The translations under genes and the position numbers were made by a program. From NCBI RefSeq assembly GCF_030441895.1, contig NZ_JARJAS010000015.1: DNA of 64,000 nt. One strand, given 5' to 3'. The first letter of the stretch is position 1. Each line of letters opens with the position of its first letter. Of the stretch, positions 25,878-35,082 are shown piece after piece. Origin of the DNA: Enterococcus_D entomosocium (GTDB lineage Bacteria > Bacillota > Bacilli > Lactobacillales > Enterococcaceae). The notes below the pieces were generated by a model. That model searched no databases. It saw only the letters and a list, made by a program, of their open reading frames with translations, and had not been told where the DNA came from.

Positions 25878-26496
25878 AGTCTTTTTCTCCAAAAAACACA
25901 TCATCATCTCCGCGGTAATTGCGCTAGTTCTCGCTACCTCCGTACTTATTTTCTGGCTATTTTTACTGAATCCCAAACGTGCCGAAGGGATCGAATTGGC
26001 TCAGGAATTAGCTGGGATCGAAGCAGAGATCCGCGACATTCAGGAACAGCTGGTTTACCTACAAGGGGAACCAGACCTTCTTTCCTCAGAGACGGTCAAT
26101 GAGGTGCCGATCATTCCCAATGGCATGGCGATCGAGTCTTATTTTACCGATCTCGCTGCCCTTGAAACGGAATTGCCGATCACGATTTTGCAATCGACCT
26201 TTAATGAGGAGATGCTTTACCCTACACCAGAACAAATGGCAGATCAGACTGGTGACAATCCTTTGGCTACGCAATTTCGGGTCACAAGGATCGGCTTTGA
26301 CCTCCTGAGTGAGACGAATGAAGGAATCGTGCGTTTTATTGATCGGATGGAAAACCTGAATCGCTTTTTAAAAGTTGAATCAGTCGAATATCGGCAAGGA
26401 AGCAATACGTCAGGAGCAGATGCGTTTTCGGCAAGTGTCGTTATCAAGCTGTATTATCTATCAAGCTTTGAAACGGGACAAGAACTGTTGGAGTAA
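25870..26496 (+). CDS. pilO: type IV pilus assembly protein PilO (by position and topology)
   Basis: 208 residues from ATG 25870, with GAGGTGGAAG just before; the longer frame lies inside pilN. A single membrane helix (about 12-33), a coiled coil (about 35-65) and a small C-terminal domain match PilO. Sequence conservation in PilO is low, so the call rests on topology and on its place after pilM and pilN. Confidence 0.82.
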   Translation: MTKVFFSKKHIIISAVIALVLATSVLIFWLFLLNPKRAEGIELAQELAGIEAEIRDIQEQLVYLQGEPDLLSSETVNEVPIIPNGMAIESYFTDLAALETELPITILQSTFNEEMLYPTPEQMADQTGDNPLATQFRVTRIGFDLLSETNEGIVRFIDRMENLNRFLKVESVEYRQGSNTSGADAFSASVVIKLYYLSSFETGQELLE

Positions 26497-26517
26497 TCAA
26501 AGGAAAGGGGTGCCTAG

Positions 26518-29500
26518 ATGAAATCATTTACTGTTCTAGCGACTGTCTCGAAAATCAAACTGGCTGCCGCTGCATTAGGGGTCTTTATCGTTATTTCTGT
26601 CTTGTATGCGGTCTTTGCTATCCATGGTGGCAATTCTTATGAAGTGTCCGGTCACTTTGACCCAGAAACAGGACAATATGTATTGACGATCGAATCGGAA
26701 CAAGCCGCTGGCGAGACGCTTTTCTTGATGGCAAATCATGAAGCGCTGGTGTCATTAGAAATGTTTGAAATGCTTGAGCTTGAGGAAGCGACCTTGCATC
26801 CAGCTGAACAAGAGGGTGTTTATGGTGTGGCGATCGAAGTGGCGCCTACGGAAGAAACGTTGTCCTTGGCATTACCAGTTTCTTTAGGAGAAGAAGAAGC
26901 CATCGAATTTGTCCTTAAGCGGGGAAATCGGACGCTGCAAAAAATCGCTCCGCCTTCTCTCGAGGAACGACAAGCCTTGCGATTGGAAGCTGACAAGGCT
27001 GTAGAAGAAGTAGCCTTGCTTGACATTCAGCAGCAGGAAACCAATGAGTCAGCGGCAGTCGAACTGCTTTCAGAACGGGCGACGCAAGGAGAGCGTGCCG
27101 AAGTTTCGGACTATCAAGCGCTGCGGGCTGCTTTTAGTGATTCATCGATCTCTGAAATCGTGTTTCTCGCTGACATTACCGCTGATTATACGGATGAGGC
27201 CAACAATCGTTTAACAGCGTTGGATCGGTCGGTGTCCATCGATGGGAATGGCTTTACCTTAACCACACCGAAGCGTTTCAACACGAACGGGACACCAAAC
27301 TATAGCACGAATCCTACTGGACGTTTCTTTGAACTGACGACTACCCATGATCATCAGCCAGCGGTCTTTGAGTTGAAAAATATGACGATCGATTTTCAGG
27401 GAAACAATCTAGGATTAAACGCGTTGATCTATCAACAATCGTTGGCAGCCTCAGCTTTTTGGACGGTCAAAATAGAAAATATCGAGGCAAAAAGTGGTGT
27501 GCTAGAGGGAAGTACAGGCAATAATTTCCTTTATTTGCAACAAGGAAATCTCGAGATTCGCGGAACATTCCATTGGGTGGCTCACAGGAACCCAGCCGCG
27601 GGCAACAGTTCAGATACTGGCAGCTTTAATGTCAAAAGTGTCTTGATCACAGATGAGGCGGATGTCAAGATCTCAAATACGCAGCCGATTTTTCGGCTCC
27701 GACCAGACAACAATAATATCTCAACCTCGTTTCGGGTCAATAAGGGTTCCAAAGTAGATCTCTATAGTGTCCAGTGGCAAGCAATTTGGGCAAATCTCGA
27801 AGGACGTACTAACGAGGTGATTTTTGAAGTCGATGGAGAAGGCACGGTCTTAAATGCCTCATCACAAATGAATTTAGCGGGAGCGAACGGCGCAATCATT
27901 TCCTTGATTGGACAACGGGATGAAACGCAAAATAAGTTTTCTCGTACGATTATTTCTGGTGGTGCGGTCGTAAACTCCTATTCTAGAGCGCCTGCTCCCA
28001 CGAGTGGTGTACCGAGAGGAACCACTGCTTTTGTCAATCAAATTTCAAAAGCGGGATCGACCACCAAACTCGGCGGCAATGTGACGGTAACTGGGGAAGG
28101 GTCGCAGTTTAATATGTTTGGTGATGGGCAACATCATGAGTATGGTTCAGTTATGCGGTTTCGCTTAGTCGGGGAACAGACCTTTGTGCTTGCCGACCAA
28201 GGGAAAATGAATATCGTCAAATACCACGGAAATGCGGCTGCAGTGCGGATGTACGGGCGGAACAACGAGTTCTATGTGGAGTCAGCCGGTCAGTTGAATA
28301 TCTTTAACCATGCAGGCACCAGAACTGCGGCAGATGATGGCATCTATATTGATGAAACAGGTTTTGCCGTATTTGATCAGTACAATGATGAAGAACGAGA
28401 ATTTGACCCATCTGCTGATTCCACCATTACTGCCAGTAATGGCTCAGATACGGCTGGTCGACAAGGCATTCAATTTCCTCTTGATGGCAGTGGAACTTCG
28501 GTTTTTCATGCACAAGGTGAAAACAGTCGAATCCATATCTATGCACATCGTGGACCTGCTGTTTGGATGCAAGGCGGAGAAGCCGAGTTCTTAGCTGGAA
28601 AAGACGCGACTTTTCGAATGGAAGGTCGGACCCTAGGTGCAAATAATGGAATAATCAGTTCGGTTGCCAGAAGCAATTTTGTGATTGATGAACCACTGTT
28701 TTATGACTTTCGAAATAATCGTCCGAATGGCGGACAAGCTTTTTCTAATTCGAACCGTAACAGTACCTTTATGTCTAATCGTGTTGGACTAGCGGTTTGG
28801 GAAAAGCGCAACGACGTGAATCTAGATGGTGATCCGGACAATTTCTGGAATCCACTGAGCTATCAACTAGGCAATGTCAATTTTGCACAAATCGTTAGTC
28901 CGCAGCCGGGAGAGCCTTTTTCAAATGAATTCAACAGTACGACTTTTAGGGGCGGGAATGCCTACACGCGATTTTCTGCCAATAATTATCCGCCAATGAT
29001 CCAGCACTTAGTGACCCCGACCAATGCCGACAAAACCTTTTATGCCAAAGCGGTCGTTCCGTATGAATACACGGGGGCGATTCGCGATGCTTGGGATGAT
29101 GAGGTCTGGGTGGAAGTTGCTTTGAAGGACGAAGCGGGCAACCAGCTTGAAACGCAATGGCTTTCCTCCAAATCAACTGTCGATGTTTTTGGTGAGGTGC
29201 ATAATGGTGTGATCGCATGGACGCGGGACGACTTTTTCAAGACAGGTCAACGTTTTGAAGTGCTGCGTGCCCACCGAGGATTAGACCCAACGATGGAGGA
29301 TGTTGATGATTCGATTTTCATTCATGCAACAGAAGAGAGTATTGCCGCTTTGCCTGATGCGGTCGTCGTGGATGTACGACCACCGACTGGTCTGCAAGTG
29401 GCAGAGGATCAGGTCTTTAATGAACGGACGACAACAGTTTCGGGGATCATGGATTTTCATTCTCCGCAAGACGACCAGCCAAAAGAGCGAGTCGCCATTT

Positions 29501-30561
29501 ATGCGAGTACCGCGCAAGGATTGATCCGTGATGCTTCAGGTGACCCATATGTCATTACGCTTGATGCCGAACAAGGCAACTCCGTGCCATGGCAGTATCA
29601 ATTACCTCGTCGCCTTGATCCTGAAGAGGATGTGTATATCGAATTTTACGCAAAAGATTTCGCAAATGATCGTTACGACGATTTCGTAGGAACCTTACCA
29701 GATACGACCACGACGGAACCCAATGGTCAGTTGGGGAGCACGAATCCGTCCGCCAGCGATTACGAGGACTATTTAGGGTATCGTGATGCCATTGGCGATG
29801 ATCGTTTCCCACCAGCGCTCTCCTTTGAAGTCACCAGTATTCGACCTTCTGACCCATCGATTACGTTGCGAGTACCGCAAAGCTTTGATCGTGATGAAGA
29901 AGGCAATCCGATTATCACCGTCGGCAATCAATTGATCTTGCGGACGATCGTAGAAAGCAACGATGCGCGAAATTCTGGGAAAGACGATATTGAAAATGCT
30001 GTCGTGACGCTAGATATCTCGCCGAATTTATTGACGTTCTTAAATGTCGATGCGCTCGTGTATCAAGACAATATCGCCTCGGCAACTCTTTCTGGCGATC
30101 GTATCACGATCCACTTAGAACGCCCAATCGCACCTGGAGATCGCATAGAATGGAACTTGACTGCTCGGGTGGATGAACAGGCAGCTGCTGGTAATGTTCT
30201 GACCCCGGTAACGATCAACGGTAGAGTTTCGGGGAATCAACCAGAGACGGAAAACATTTTGATAGGGGAAGACAGTCTCACGCTTCAGACCGGTACACGC
30301 GCTGTCACTGGTGAGTTGATCAACCTTGCTGTTCATAACAATCAGCTGCAGATTTTTTATTCCAATCTTAGTACCTTTGACGTCTATATGGATGGCACCT
30401 TTTATCGAACATACAACGTGCAGCAAAGACCCGTAACGGATTCTGTCACCCTTGATATTCCTGTTCATGACATCCGTAATTTGATTTCTGTGCGCTACAA
30501 AGATGAAAATGGCGCAGACCGTGTTTCTTATTGGAACAATATCTGGGACTTCATCGATTAA
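26518..30561 (+). CDS. giant surface protein, candidate pilus-associated adhesin
   Basis: 1347 residues with an AAAGGAAAGGGG site. A basic N-terminus and hydrophobic helix (about residues 14-35) are a signal or anchor. Residues about 190-800 contain repeated short beta-strand patterns (SIDGNGFTLTT, FELKNMTIDFQG, VKSVLITDEADVKISN) typical of right-handed parallel beta-helix, pectate-lyase-like folds. A DUF11-like segment lies near 1110-1260 (NAVVTLDISPNLLTFLNV, ERPIAPGDRIEWNLTARV). There is no LPXTG, WxL or GW anchor. As last gene after pilMNO it occupies the place where other type IV pilus loci keep tip adhesins (PilC/PilY1 type), but shows no similarity that I can see to PilY1. Confidence 0.78.
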   Translation: MKSFTVLATVSKIKLAAAALGVFIVISVLYAVFAIHGGNSYEVSGHFDPETGQYVLTIESEQAAGETLFLMANHEALVSLEMFEMLELEEATLHPAEQEGVYGVAIEVAPTEETLSLALPVSLGEEEAIEFVLKRGNRTLQKIAPPSLEERQALRLEADKAVEEVALLDIQQQETNESAAVELLSERATQGERAEVSDYQALRAAFSDSSISEIVFLADITADYTDEANNRLTALDRSVSIDGNGFTLTTPKRFNTNGTPNYSTNPTGRFFELTTTHDHQPAVFELKNMTIDFQGNNLGLNALIYQQSLAASAFWTVKIENIEAKSGVLEGSTGNNFLYLQQGNLEIRGTFHWVAHRNPAAGNSSDTGSFNVKSVLITDEADVKISNTQPIFRLRPDNNNISTSFRVNKGSKVDLYSVQWQAIWANLEGRTNEVIFEVDGEGTVLNASSQMNLAGANGAIISLIGQRDETQNKFSRTIISGGAVVNSYSRAPAPTSGVPRGTTAFVNQISKAGSTTKLGGNVTVTGEGSQFNMFGDGQHHEYGSVMRFRLVGEQTFVLADQGKMNIVKYHGNAAAVRMYGRNNEFYVESAGQLNIFNHAGTRTAADDGIYIDETGFAVFDQYNDEEREFDPSADSTITASNGSDTAGRQGIQFPLDGSGTSVFHAQGENSRIHIYAHRGPAVWMQGGEAEFLAGKDATFRMEGRTLGANNGIISSVARSNFVIDEPLFYDFRNNRPNGGQAFSNSNRNSTFMSNRVGLAVWEKRNDVNLDGDPDNFWNPLSYQLGNVNFAQIVSPQPGEPFSNEFNSTTFRGGNAYTRFSANNYPPMIQHLVTPTNADKTFYAKAVVPYEYTGAIRDAWDDEVWVEVALKDEAGNQLETQWLSSKSTVDVFGEVHNGVIAWTRDDFFKTGQRFEVLRAHRGLDPTMEDVDDSIFIHATEESIAALPDAVVVDVRPPTGLQVAEDQVFNERTTTVSGIMDFHSPQDDQPKERVAIYASTAQGLIRDASGDPYVITLDAEQGNSVPWQYQLPRRLDPEEDVYIEFYAKDFANDRYDDFVGTLPDTTTTEPNGQLGSTNPSASDYEDYLGYRDAIGDDRFPPALSFEVTSIRPSDPSITLRVPQSFDRDEEGNPIITVGNQLILRTIVESNDARNSGKDDIENAVVTLDISPNLLTFLNVDALVYQDNIASATLSGDRITIHLERPIAPGDRIEWNLTARVDEQAAAGNVLTPVTINGRVSGNQPETENILIGEDSLTLQTGTRAVTGELINLAVHNNQLQIFYSNLSTFDVYMDGTFYRTYNVQQRPVTDSVTLDIPVHDIRNLISVRYKDENGADRVSYWNNIWDFID

Positions 30562-30596
30562 ACGTGAATAACCTTTTTTAAAACAAACAGAAGAAG

Positions 30597-30681
30597 AACA
30601 GTCTTTCACTGCTGGATCCGCTTGTTGACCAAATTGCCTTGGTCAACAAGCGGGGAGCTATGTAGGAAAGGCTGTTTTTTT
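30597..30681 (+). terminator. compound terminator ending the pilus block
   Basis: A perfect 15-bp hairpin (30618-30632 with 30639-30653) is nested inside an outer helix AACAGTCTTTC (30597-30607) with GAAAGGCTGTT (30666-30676, one G-U), followed by T residues. Confidence 0.88.
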
Positions 30682-30720
30682 GTGGGGAAATTACTGGAGG
30701 AAAAGCCGAAAGCAGGGTTT

Positions 30721-30749
30721 TTGTTCCGCAGGTTTTTTCGTGCTAGACT
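30721..30749 (+). promoter_or_regulatory. predicted promoter of menG
   Basis: TTGTTC (30721-30726) and TAGACT (30744-30749) are spaced by 17 bases. Confidence 0.5.
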
Positions 30750-30810
30750 AAAAAGCAGAAGCACGTGAAGCAACAGCAAAACGAAGGGAACAAAGAAAGG
30801 ACGTGCCGCA

Positions 30811-31524
30811 ATGGCAACAACAGCCAAAGAAACCAAAGTACATGATGTATTTGAATCGATCGCTTCCCGTTATGATCGAATGAACGGTATTATCTCCTTT
30901 CAGCTGCACAAACGGTGGCGCAAGGACACCATGAAACGGATGGCAGTACCAATGGGTGCTGAGATATTAGATTTATGCTGCGGGACCGGGGATTGGGCGT
31001 TTGCTTTAAATAAAGCGGTCGGTCCGACGGGGCAAGTGACCGGCGTTGATTTTAGCGAAGAAATGTTAACGGTTGCCAAAGCAAAGGCACAGAAAAAGCA
31101 ACAAACGCAGATCCAATGGCAGACCGGCAATGCGATGGCATTAAGCTTTCCAGACGAGCACTTTGATTATGTGACGATCGGATTCGGGTTGAGAAATGTC
31201 GCGGATCGCCAACAAGTCTTGGCGGAAATCCATCGGGTGCTGTGCCCAGGCGGGAAAATCGTTTGTCTCGAAACATCACAGCCCACACTGATCGGCTGGC
31301 GGCAACTGTTTACTTTTTATTTTCACCATGTCATGCCGTTATTTGGCAAACTGTTCGCCAAAAGCTATCAAGAATATTCCTGGCTCCAGGAGTCTGCGCG
31401 GGATTTTCCTGACAAGGAGGCATTGAAACGGGAGTTTCAGGCAGCTGGCTTTGATGTGCTGCAAGTCAAAAGCTATGCAGGAGGTGCGGCCGCGATGCAT
31501 ATGGGTGTCAAACCTCAAAGCTAA
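30811..31524 (+). CDS. menG: demethylmenaquinone methyltransferase (MenG/UbiE family)
   Basis: 237 residues, the usual length for the family. The N-terminus KVHDVFESIASRYDRMN and the SAM-binding motif ILDLCCGTGDWAFAL are diagnostic, as are VTIGFGLRNV and the end of the protein (QVKSYAGGAAAMHMGVKP). It methylates demethylmenaquinone to menaquinone, the last step of the pathway. An AAAGGA site is present and the gene appears monocistronic. No other men gene is in the window. Confidence 0.92.
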   Translation: MATTAKETKVHDVFESIASRYDRMNGIISFQLHKRWRKDTMKRMAVPMGAEILDLCCGTGDWAFALNKAVGPTGQVTGVDFSEEMLTVAKAKAQKKQQTQIQWQTGNAMALSFPDEHFDYVTIGFGLRNVADRQQVLAEIHRVLCPGGKIVCLETSQPTLIGWRQLFTFYFHHVMPLFGKLFAKSYQEYSWLQESARDFPDKEALKREFQAAGFDVLQVKSYAGGAAAMHMGVKPQS

Positions 31525-31558
31525 CGGCGTTTTTTTTCGATAGAAGAGCGACGAAATG

Positions 31559-31591
31559 AAAGAGACCATCAAGCGGATTGATGGTCTCTTT
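31559..31591. terminator. hairpin between convergent menG and ABC permease genes
   Basis: AAAGAGACCATCAA (31559-31572) is perfectly inverted at 31578-31591. The T run is short, so it may terminate from both sides. Confidence 0.7.
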
Positions 31592-31621
31592 GCGTTGAGC
31601 AATTCAGAAAGTCTGTACTAG

Positions 31622-33427
31622 TTATTTTTTGTTTGGTCGTAAAACGATGTTGGTGTATAACCAGATGGTAACCACGTAATAAATGGCATAGAGAGCAATA
31701 AAGATGCCAAAGGGCAGCCATAGATCGTGGTACGGATCGATCATCAATGTTGTGAACATTTGTAATCCGAATAAGACATGGATCATCCCTAAGATACCAG
31801 GAACTAGGAAGAGCACACCAATCTCTTTGCGGATCGATCCTTTCAATAAGCTAGTCCGGGTTCCGATTTTTTTCAACATCGTATAGCGTTGAATGTCGCT
31901 GTTGGCCCCAGAAAGAATTTTAAACATCAAGCAGCTTGCTAACATCGTCAAGAAGGCGATCCCCAAGAAAAAGCCCATAAATTCAAAACCGGAGAAGAGA
32001 CCATTATACGTGTCATAGACGAAGACCCGTTGCGAAAAATTCGTATCGGCAGTTTCAGTAGTATTGGTTTCTTGGTTTGTTTGCGCCAATTCATGTAATG
32101 CATCGTAACTTGCTTGAAAGTCTTTGACTTGCACCATTCGCAAGCTGGATTCAGGGGCATTGATTGTGTCAAAAGCGGTTTGATCGACAACTTGGATCTC
32201 TTTGCCTCGTTGTTCTGGCAAGAGGTAGCTACGCAATTGGTCCTGCGCGGTGATGTCTTTGGCTAATTGGTCTCCCGACAGCTTGTTGTAGGTAACGTCG
32301 ATACTCAACTGATTCGTACTGGTGCTGAACAAGTTGTTCTTGTTGAATTGATCTTTATTGTAATAAAGGGTGTCATCTGTTTCCTTCAGACTATAAGTGA
32401 CATCAAGAGTCGGCTTTAAGGCTGCAACTTTTTCGTCAGAAGCATTTTGGGCATTATTCAAATACAAGTCATAAGGGGCAACGGATTTTGCCATAATTGG
32501 GATCTCGTTTTTGAAGCCCAGACCAACAGTCAAAGCACCTAATGCTAGAGCAAAGAGCATGGCTACCATCGATAGCATCTGCGTATAATCACGAATCCGA
32601 AAGCTTAGCTGAGACAAGGTGAAATTGTTTAACCTTTTCAAAGCAATGGCATCGGTCCTCTTCAGCAAAGATAAAATCGTGATGATCACGGAACGAAAGA
32701 CGAGGTAGGTCCCTAAAATAATAGTAACTAGGGCAACACCGATCCCCACCAATTGGAATTTCATCAAGTCGCTCATCATATAATAACAGACTGCTAAAGA
32801 ACAAATCCCTAAGACAGTTTGCAAAAAGAGCATGAAAGGACGTTGCTTGACTTGCGCCGGTGTGCTAGTTTCTCGTAACAAGGCTAAAATTGATTTTTTG
32901 GCAATTGCCCGTGCATTAAAGATAGCAGCGATCAAAAAGAGAATCGAGAAGAATGCAAGTGTCACAACTAATGCTTGTAGATTAAAGGCCGCATAATGGC
33001 TGATCTGTAAATTTAATTGGTTCACTAGTAAGGTATTGACACCACTGGCTAATCCAATACCTAGTAAAGAACCAACAGCAGTGGCGGCGATCCCGACCAA
33101 GAATGTTTCAATGAAAATCATTTGGGCGATCTTACGTCCTTTGGCTCCTAGCATCATAAACATGGCATAGTCTTTTTGCCGCATCGCCATTAAGAAAGAA
33201 TTGGCGTATAAAATGTAGGCAAAGGTGATGATCCCCAATAAGACAGAACCAAAGCGAAAGATAAAGACCACCATACTGATGATCGAGTTGCTTTTTAAAA
33301 AGGCTTCATTGCTGGCCATTGATTCGAACATATAGAAGATGGCTGAGGCCATGACTAAACCAGAAAAGAGGACGATATAATCCTTCAACCGGCCTTTGAT
33401 TCCGGTAAGTGATAATTTCCAAAGCAT
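31622..33427 (-). CDS. ABC transporter permease, FtsX/BceB-like
   Basis: 601 residues with about ten membrane helices and one large extracellular loop (about residues 310-480), the FtsX-type arrangement of BceB/VraG-like permeases. TGIKGRLKDYIVLFSGLVM at the start and MRQKDYAMFMMLGAKGRKIAQMIF are typical of the family. The start has an AAGGAGGA site. It follows the ATPase gene by 13 bases and YxeA-like gene further upstream. Such systems often move peptides or lipids or resist antimicrobial peptides; no two-component system is adjacent here, so the role is open. Confidence 0.9.
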   Translation of the reverse strand: MLWKLSLTGIKGRLKDYIVLFSGLVMASAIFYMFESMASNEAFLKSNSIISMVVFIFRFGSVLLGIITFAYILYANSFLMAMRQKDYAMFMMLGAKGRKIAQMIFIETFLVGIAATAVGSLLGIGLASGVNTLLVNQLNLQISHYAAFNLQALVVTLAFFSILFLIAAIFNARAIAKKSILALLRETSTPAQVKQRPFMLFLQTVLGICSLAVCYYMMSDLMKFQLVGIGVALVTIILGTYLVFRSVIITILSLLKRTDAIALKRLNNFTLSQLSFRIRDYTQMLSMVAMLFALALGALTVGLGFKNEIPIMAKSVAPYDLYLNNAQNASDEKVAALKPTLDVTYSLKETDDTLYYNKDQFNKNNLFSTSTNQLSIDVTYNKLSGDQLAKDITAQDQLRSYLLPEQRGKEIQVVDQTAFDTINAPESSLRMVQVKDFQASYDALHELAQTNQETNTTETADTNFSQRVFVYDTYNGLFSGFEFMGFFLGIAFLTMLASCLMFKILSGANSDIQRYTMLKKIGTRTSLLKGSIRKEIGVLFLVPGILGMIHVLFGLQMFTTLMIDPYHDLWLPFGIFIALYAIYYVVTIWLYTNIVLRPNKK

Positions 33428-33440
33428 GTGTTCTTCCTCC

Positions 33441-34193
33441 TTATTGTTCCAAGTTTCCTAGAATGACAAGGATCTTGCGGTAAAATTCTTCCCGGCTTTG
33501 ATCCTCACGTTTCACTTCTTGATGGATCTTCCCGTCCTTGATAAATAAAATACGTTGGCAATAGCTGGCAGAAAGGGGATCATGAGTGACCAATAAAATC
33601 GATACTTGGTCATTGGTATTCAAGTCGTCCATCATATTTAATAAGTCTTTGGCACTTTTTGAATCCAAGGCACCTGTCGGTTCATCTGCAAAAAGAATCG
33701 TTGGTTCCGTAATCAAGGCTCGAGCGGCTGCCACCCGTTGTTTTTGTCCACCTGAGATTGCTGCCGGATAGTTGTCGAGGATATGCGTGATAGACAAACG
33801 TTCTGCGACTCGTTTGATCCGTTGTTGGATGATCTTTGGTTTGACCCCTTGTAAAGAAAGGGGCACCGCAATGTTTTCAGAAGCTGTTAAGTTTTCTAGG
33901 AGATTGAAATCTTGGAAGATGAAGCCAATTTCACGGCTGCGAAAATCTGCCAAGGCATCGCCTTTTAGTTTGGTGATGTCGCTGTTGTTGATGCGGATCG
34001 TACCTTTGGTTGGATGATCCAAGGTTGAAAGAATGTTCAACAAGGTAGACTTACCGGAGCCTGAAGCTCCCATGATTCCGATAAATTCACCTTTTTCAAT
34101 ATCAAAGCTGATGCCTTTCAAGGCTTCGGTTTGTTTTTCGTTAGCTTTTCCGTAAACTTTAGTAAGTTCACTTGCTTGAATAATTTTTTCCAT
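33441..34193 (-). CDS. ABC transporter ATP-binding protein (MacB/BceA type)
   Basis: 250 residues with all ABC ATPase elements: Walker A GASGSGKST, Q-loop FIFQDFNLL, signature ISGGQKQR, Walker B ILFADEPTGALD and the H-loop LVTHDP. The FNLL and GALDS features are typical of the MacB/BceA/LolD group that pairs with FtsX-like permeases, and its permease is the next gene (31622-33427). The ATG has an AAAGGAG site. It lies seven bases after the YxeA-like gene. Confidence 0.95.
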   Translation of the reverse strand: MEKIIQASELTKVYGKANEKQTEALKGISFDIEKGEFIGIMGASGSGKSTLLNILSTLDHPTKGTIRINNSDITKLKGDALADFRSREIGFIFQDFNLLENLTASENIAVPLSLQGVKPKIIQQRIKRVAERLSITHILDNYPAAISGGQKQRVAAARALITEPTILFADEPTGALDSKSAKDLLNMMDDLNTNDQVSILLVTHDPLSASYCQRILFIKDGKIHQEVKREDQSREEFYRKILVILGNLEQ

Positions 34194-34200
34194 GATTAAG

Positions 34201-34563
34201 TTACGCTCCTTTTAATTGAGTTAGTGCTTTTGCGGGAATGTCTTTTTCTTTGACCTCTTCATAGCTGGTCACGCCTTTTTTCTCATTCCAAGTAAGTTTC
34301 AAATAGGCTTCTTTACGCAAAGGCCGCTCTTGGAAACCATTGAAATCCAGGGTTTTGCTTTTGCCATTTTCGTCATAAGCCGGTAGTTCATAGTGGTATT
34401 GAGTATAGACATTGCCACTGTCATCTTTAGAAGTCGTCTTTTCGCCATCTGTCGTGATTTGGACATAATAGCTGTCGCCCCCCATGATGACTGATTCAGC
34501 AATTTGCAATGCACCAAATCCCACAAGCACGACAACTGCTAGTCCAATCAAAAATTTTTTCAT
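34201..34563 (-). CDS. YxeA-family (DUF1093) secreted protein
   Basis: 120 residues with an N-terminal hydrophobic helix (about 4-22) serving as signal or anchor. The body shows the YxeA/DUF1093 pattern (YYVQITTDGEKT, YQYHYELPAYDENGK, LKLTWNEKKGVTSYEEV). The function of the family is unknown, but it commonly sits with an FtsX-type ABC transporter, as here. It is the first gene of the operon, with GAGGTGA upstream. Confidence 0.85.
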   Translation of the reverse strand: MKKFLIGLAVVVLVGFGALQIAESVIMGGDSYYVQITTDGEKTTSKDDSGNVYTQYHYELPAYDENGKSKTLDFNGFQERPLRKEAYLKLTWNEKKGVTSYEEVKEKDIPAKALTQLKGA

Positions 34564-34671
34564 AAATAGGTCACCTCGTTTTTTATTATGATGAAAGTAT
34601 AACGCTAGTTTTCTGAAAAGGAGTGTGAAAAATCTATCAATAAACTTTCAATTTTGTCACGAGGAACGAAC

Positions 34672-34713
34672 AAAAAAACGTTTCTGAATTGTGTGATCCA
34701 CAAATCAGAAACG
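34672..34713 (-). terminator. terminator of the DUF1576 operon (minus strand)
   Basis: Read on the minus strand, CGTTTCTGA (34713-34705) pairs with TCAGAAACG (34687-34679) and is followed by seven T residues. Confidence 0.88.
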
Positions 34714-34731
34714 TCGTTTGCTTGTTACTCT

Positions 34732-35082
34732 TCAGTCATATTTTTTGCGAAACAGTTCAACGACTAGTTGTCCCTCATCATACATAATGGCGGCTTCATC
34801 GATCATTAATCCCAATAAATAGTAATCTTTTTCTTCATGGATCGTTTGATGACCGCCCAACAGTTCAACGTAATAGTTTTCCAAGGTACTGTCTCTTGGT
34901 GTATTGAGCATGTTGATAAAATGTTCTAGATCAGAGGGCTGTTCAGGGAAAGGGCCCTGCACGACTGCTTTGAAACCTTCTGCTTCAAAGGCCATCTCGC
35001 TCGTTATCTTTTGACAGTCATGGGACAAAAAGTAGGTGACTACTTCATCGACGATTCGTCGTGCCCGTTCTTTTTCAATCAT
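34732..35082 (-). CDS. small acidic protein coupled to DUF1576 gene
   Basis: 116 residues, acidic, no signal peptide or membrane segment (ERARRIVDEVVTYFLSHDC, DYYLLGLMIDEAAIMYDEGQ). Its ATG overlaps the stop of the upstream DUF1576 gene by four bases, so translation is coupled. No family was recognised. The strict coupling suggests that it works with the membrane protein. Confidence 0.75.
   Translation of the reverse strand: MIEKERARRIVDEVVTYFLSHDCQKITSEMAFEAEGFKAVVQGPFPEQPSDLEHFINMLNTPRDSTLENYYVELLGGHQTIHEEKDYYLLGLMIDEAAIMYDEGQLVVELFRKKYD

Noticed and set aside
30618..30653. Inverted repeat as an insertion-sequence end or attachment site
   Set aside because: No transposase, direct repeats or integrase nearby, and the helix fits a terminator after the pilus block.
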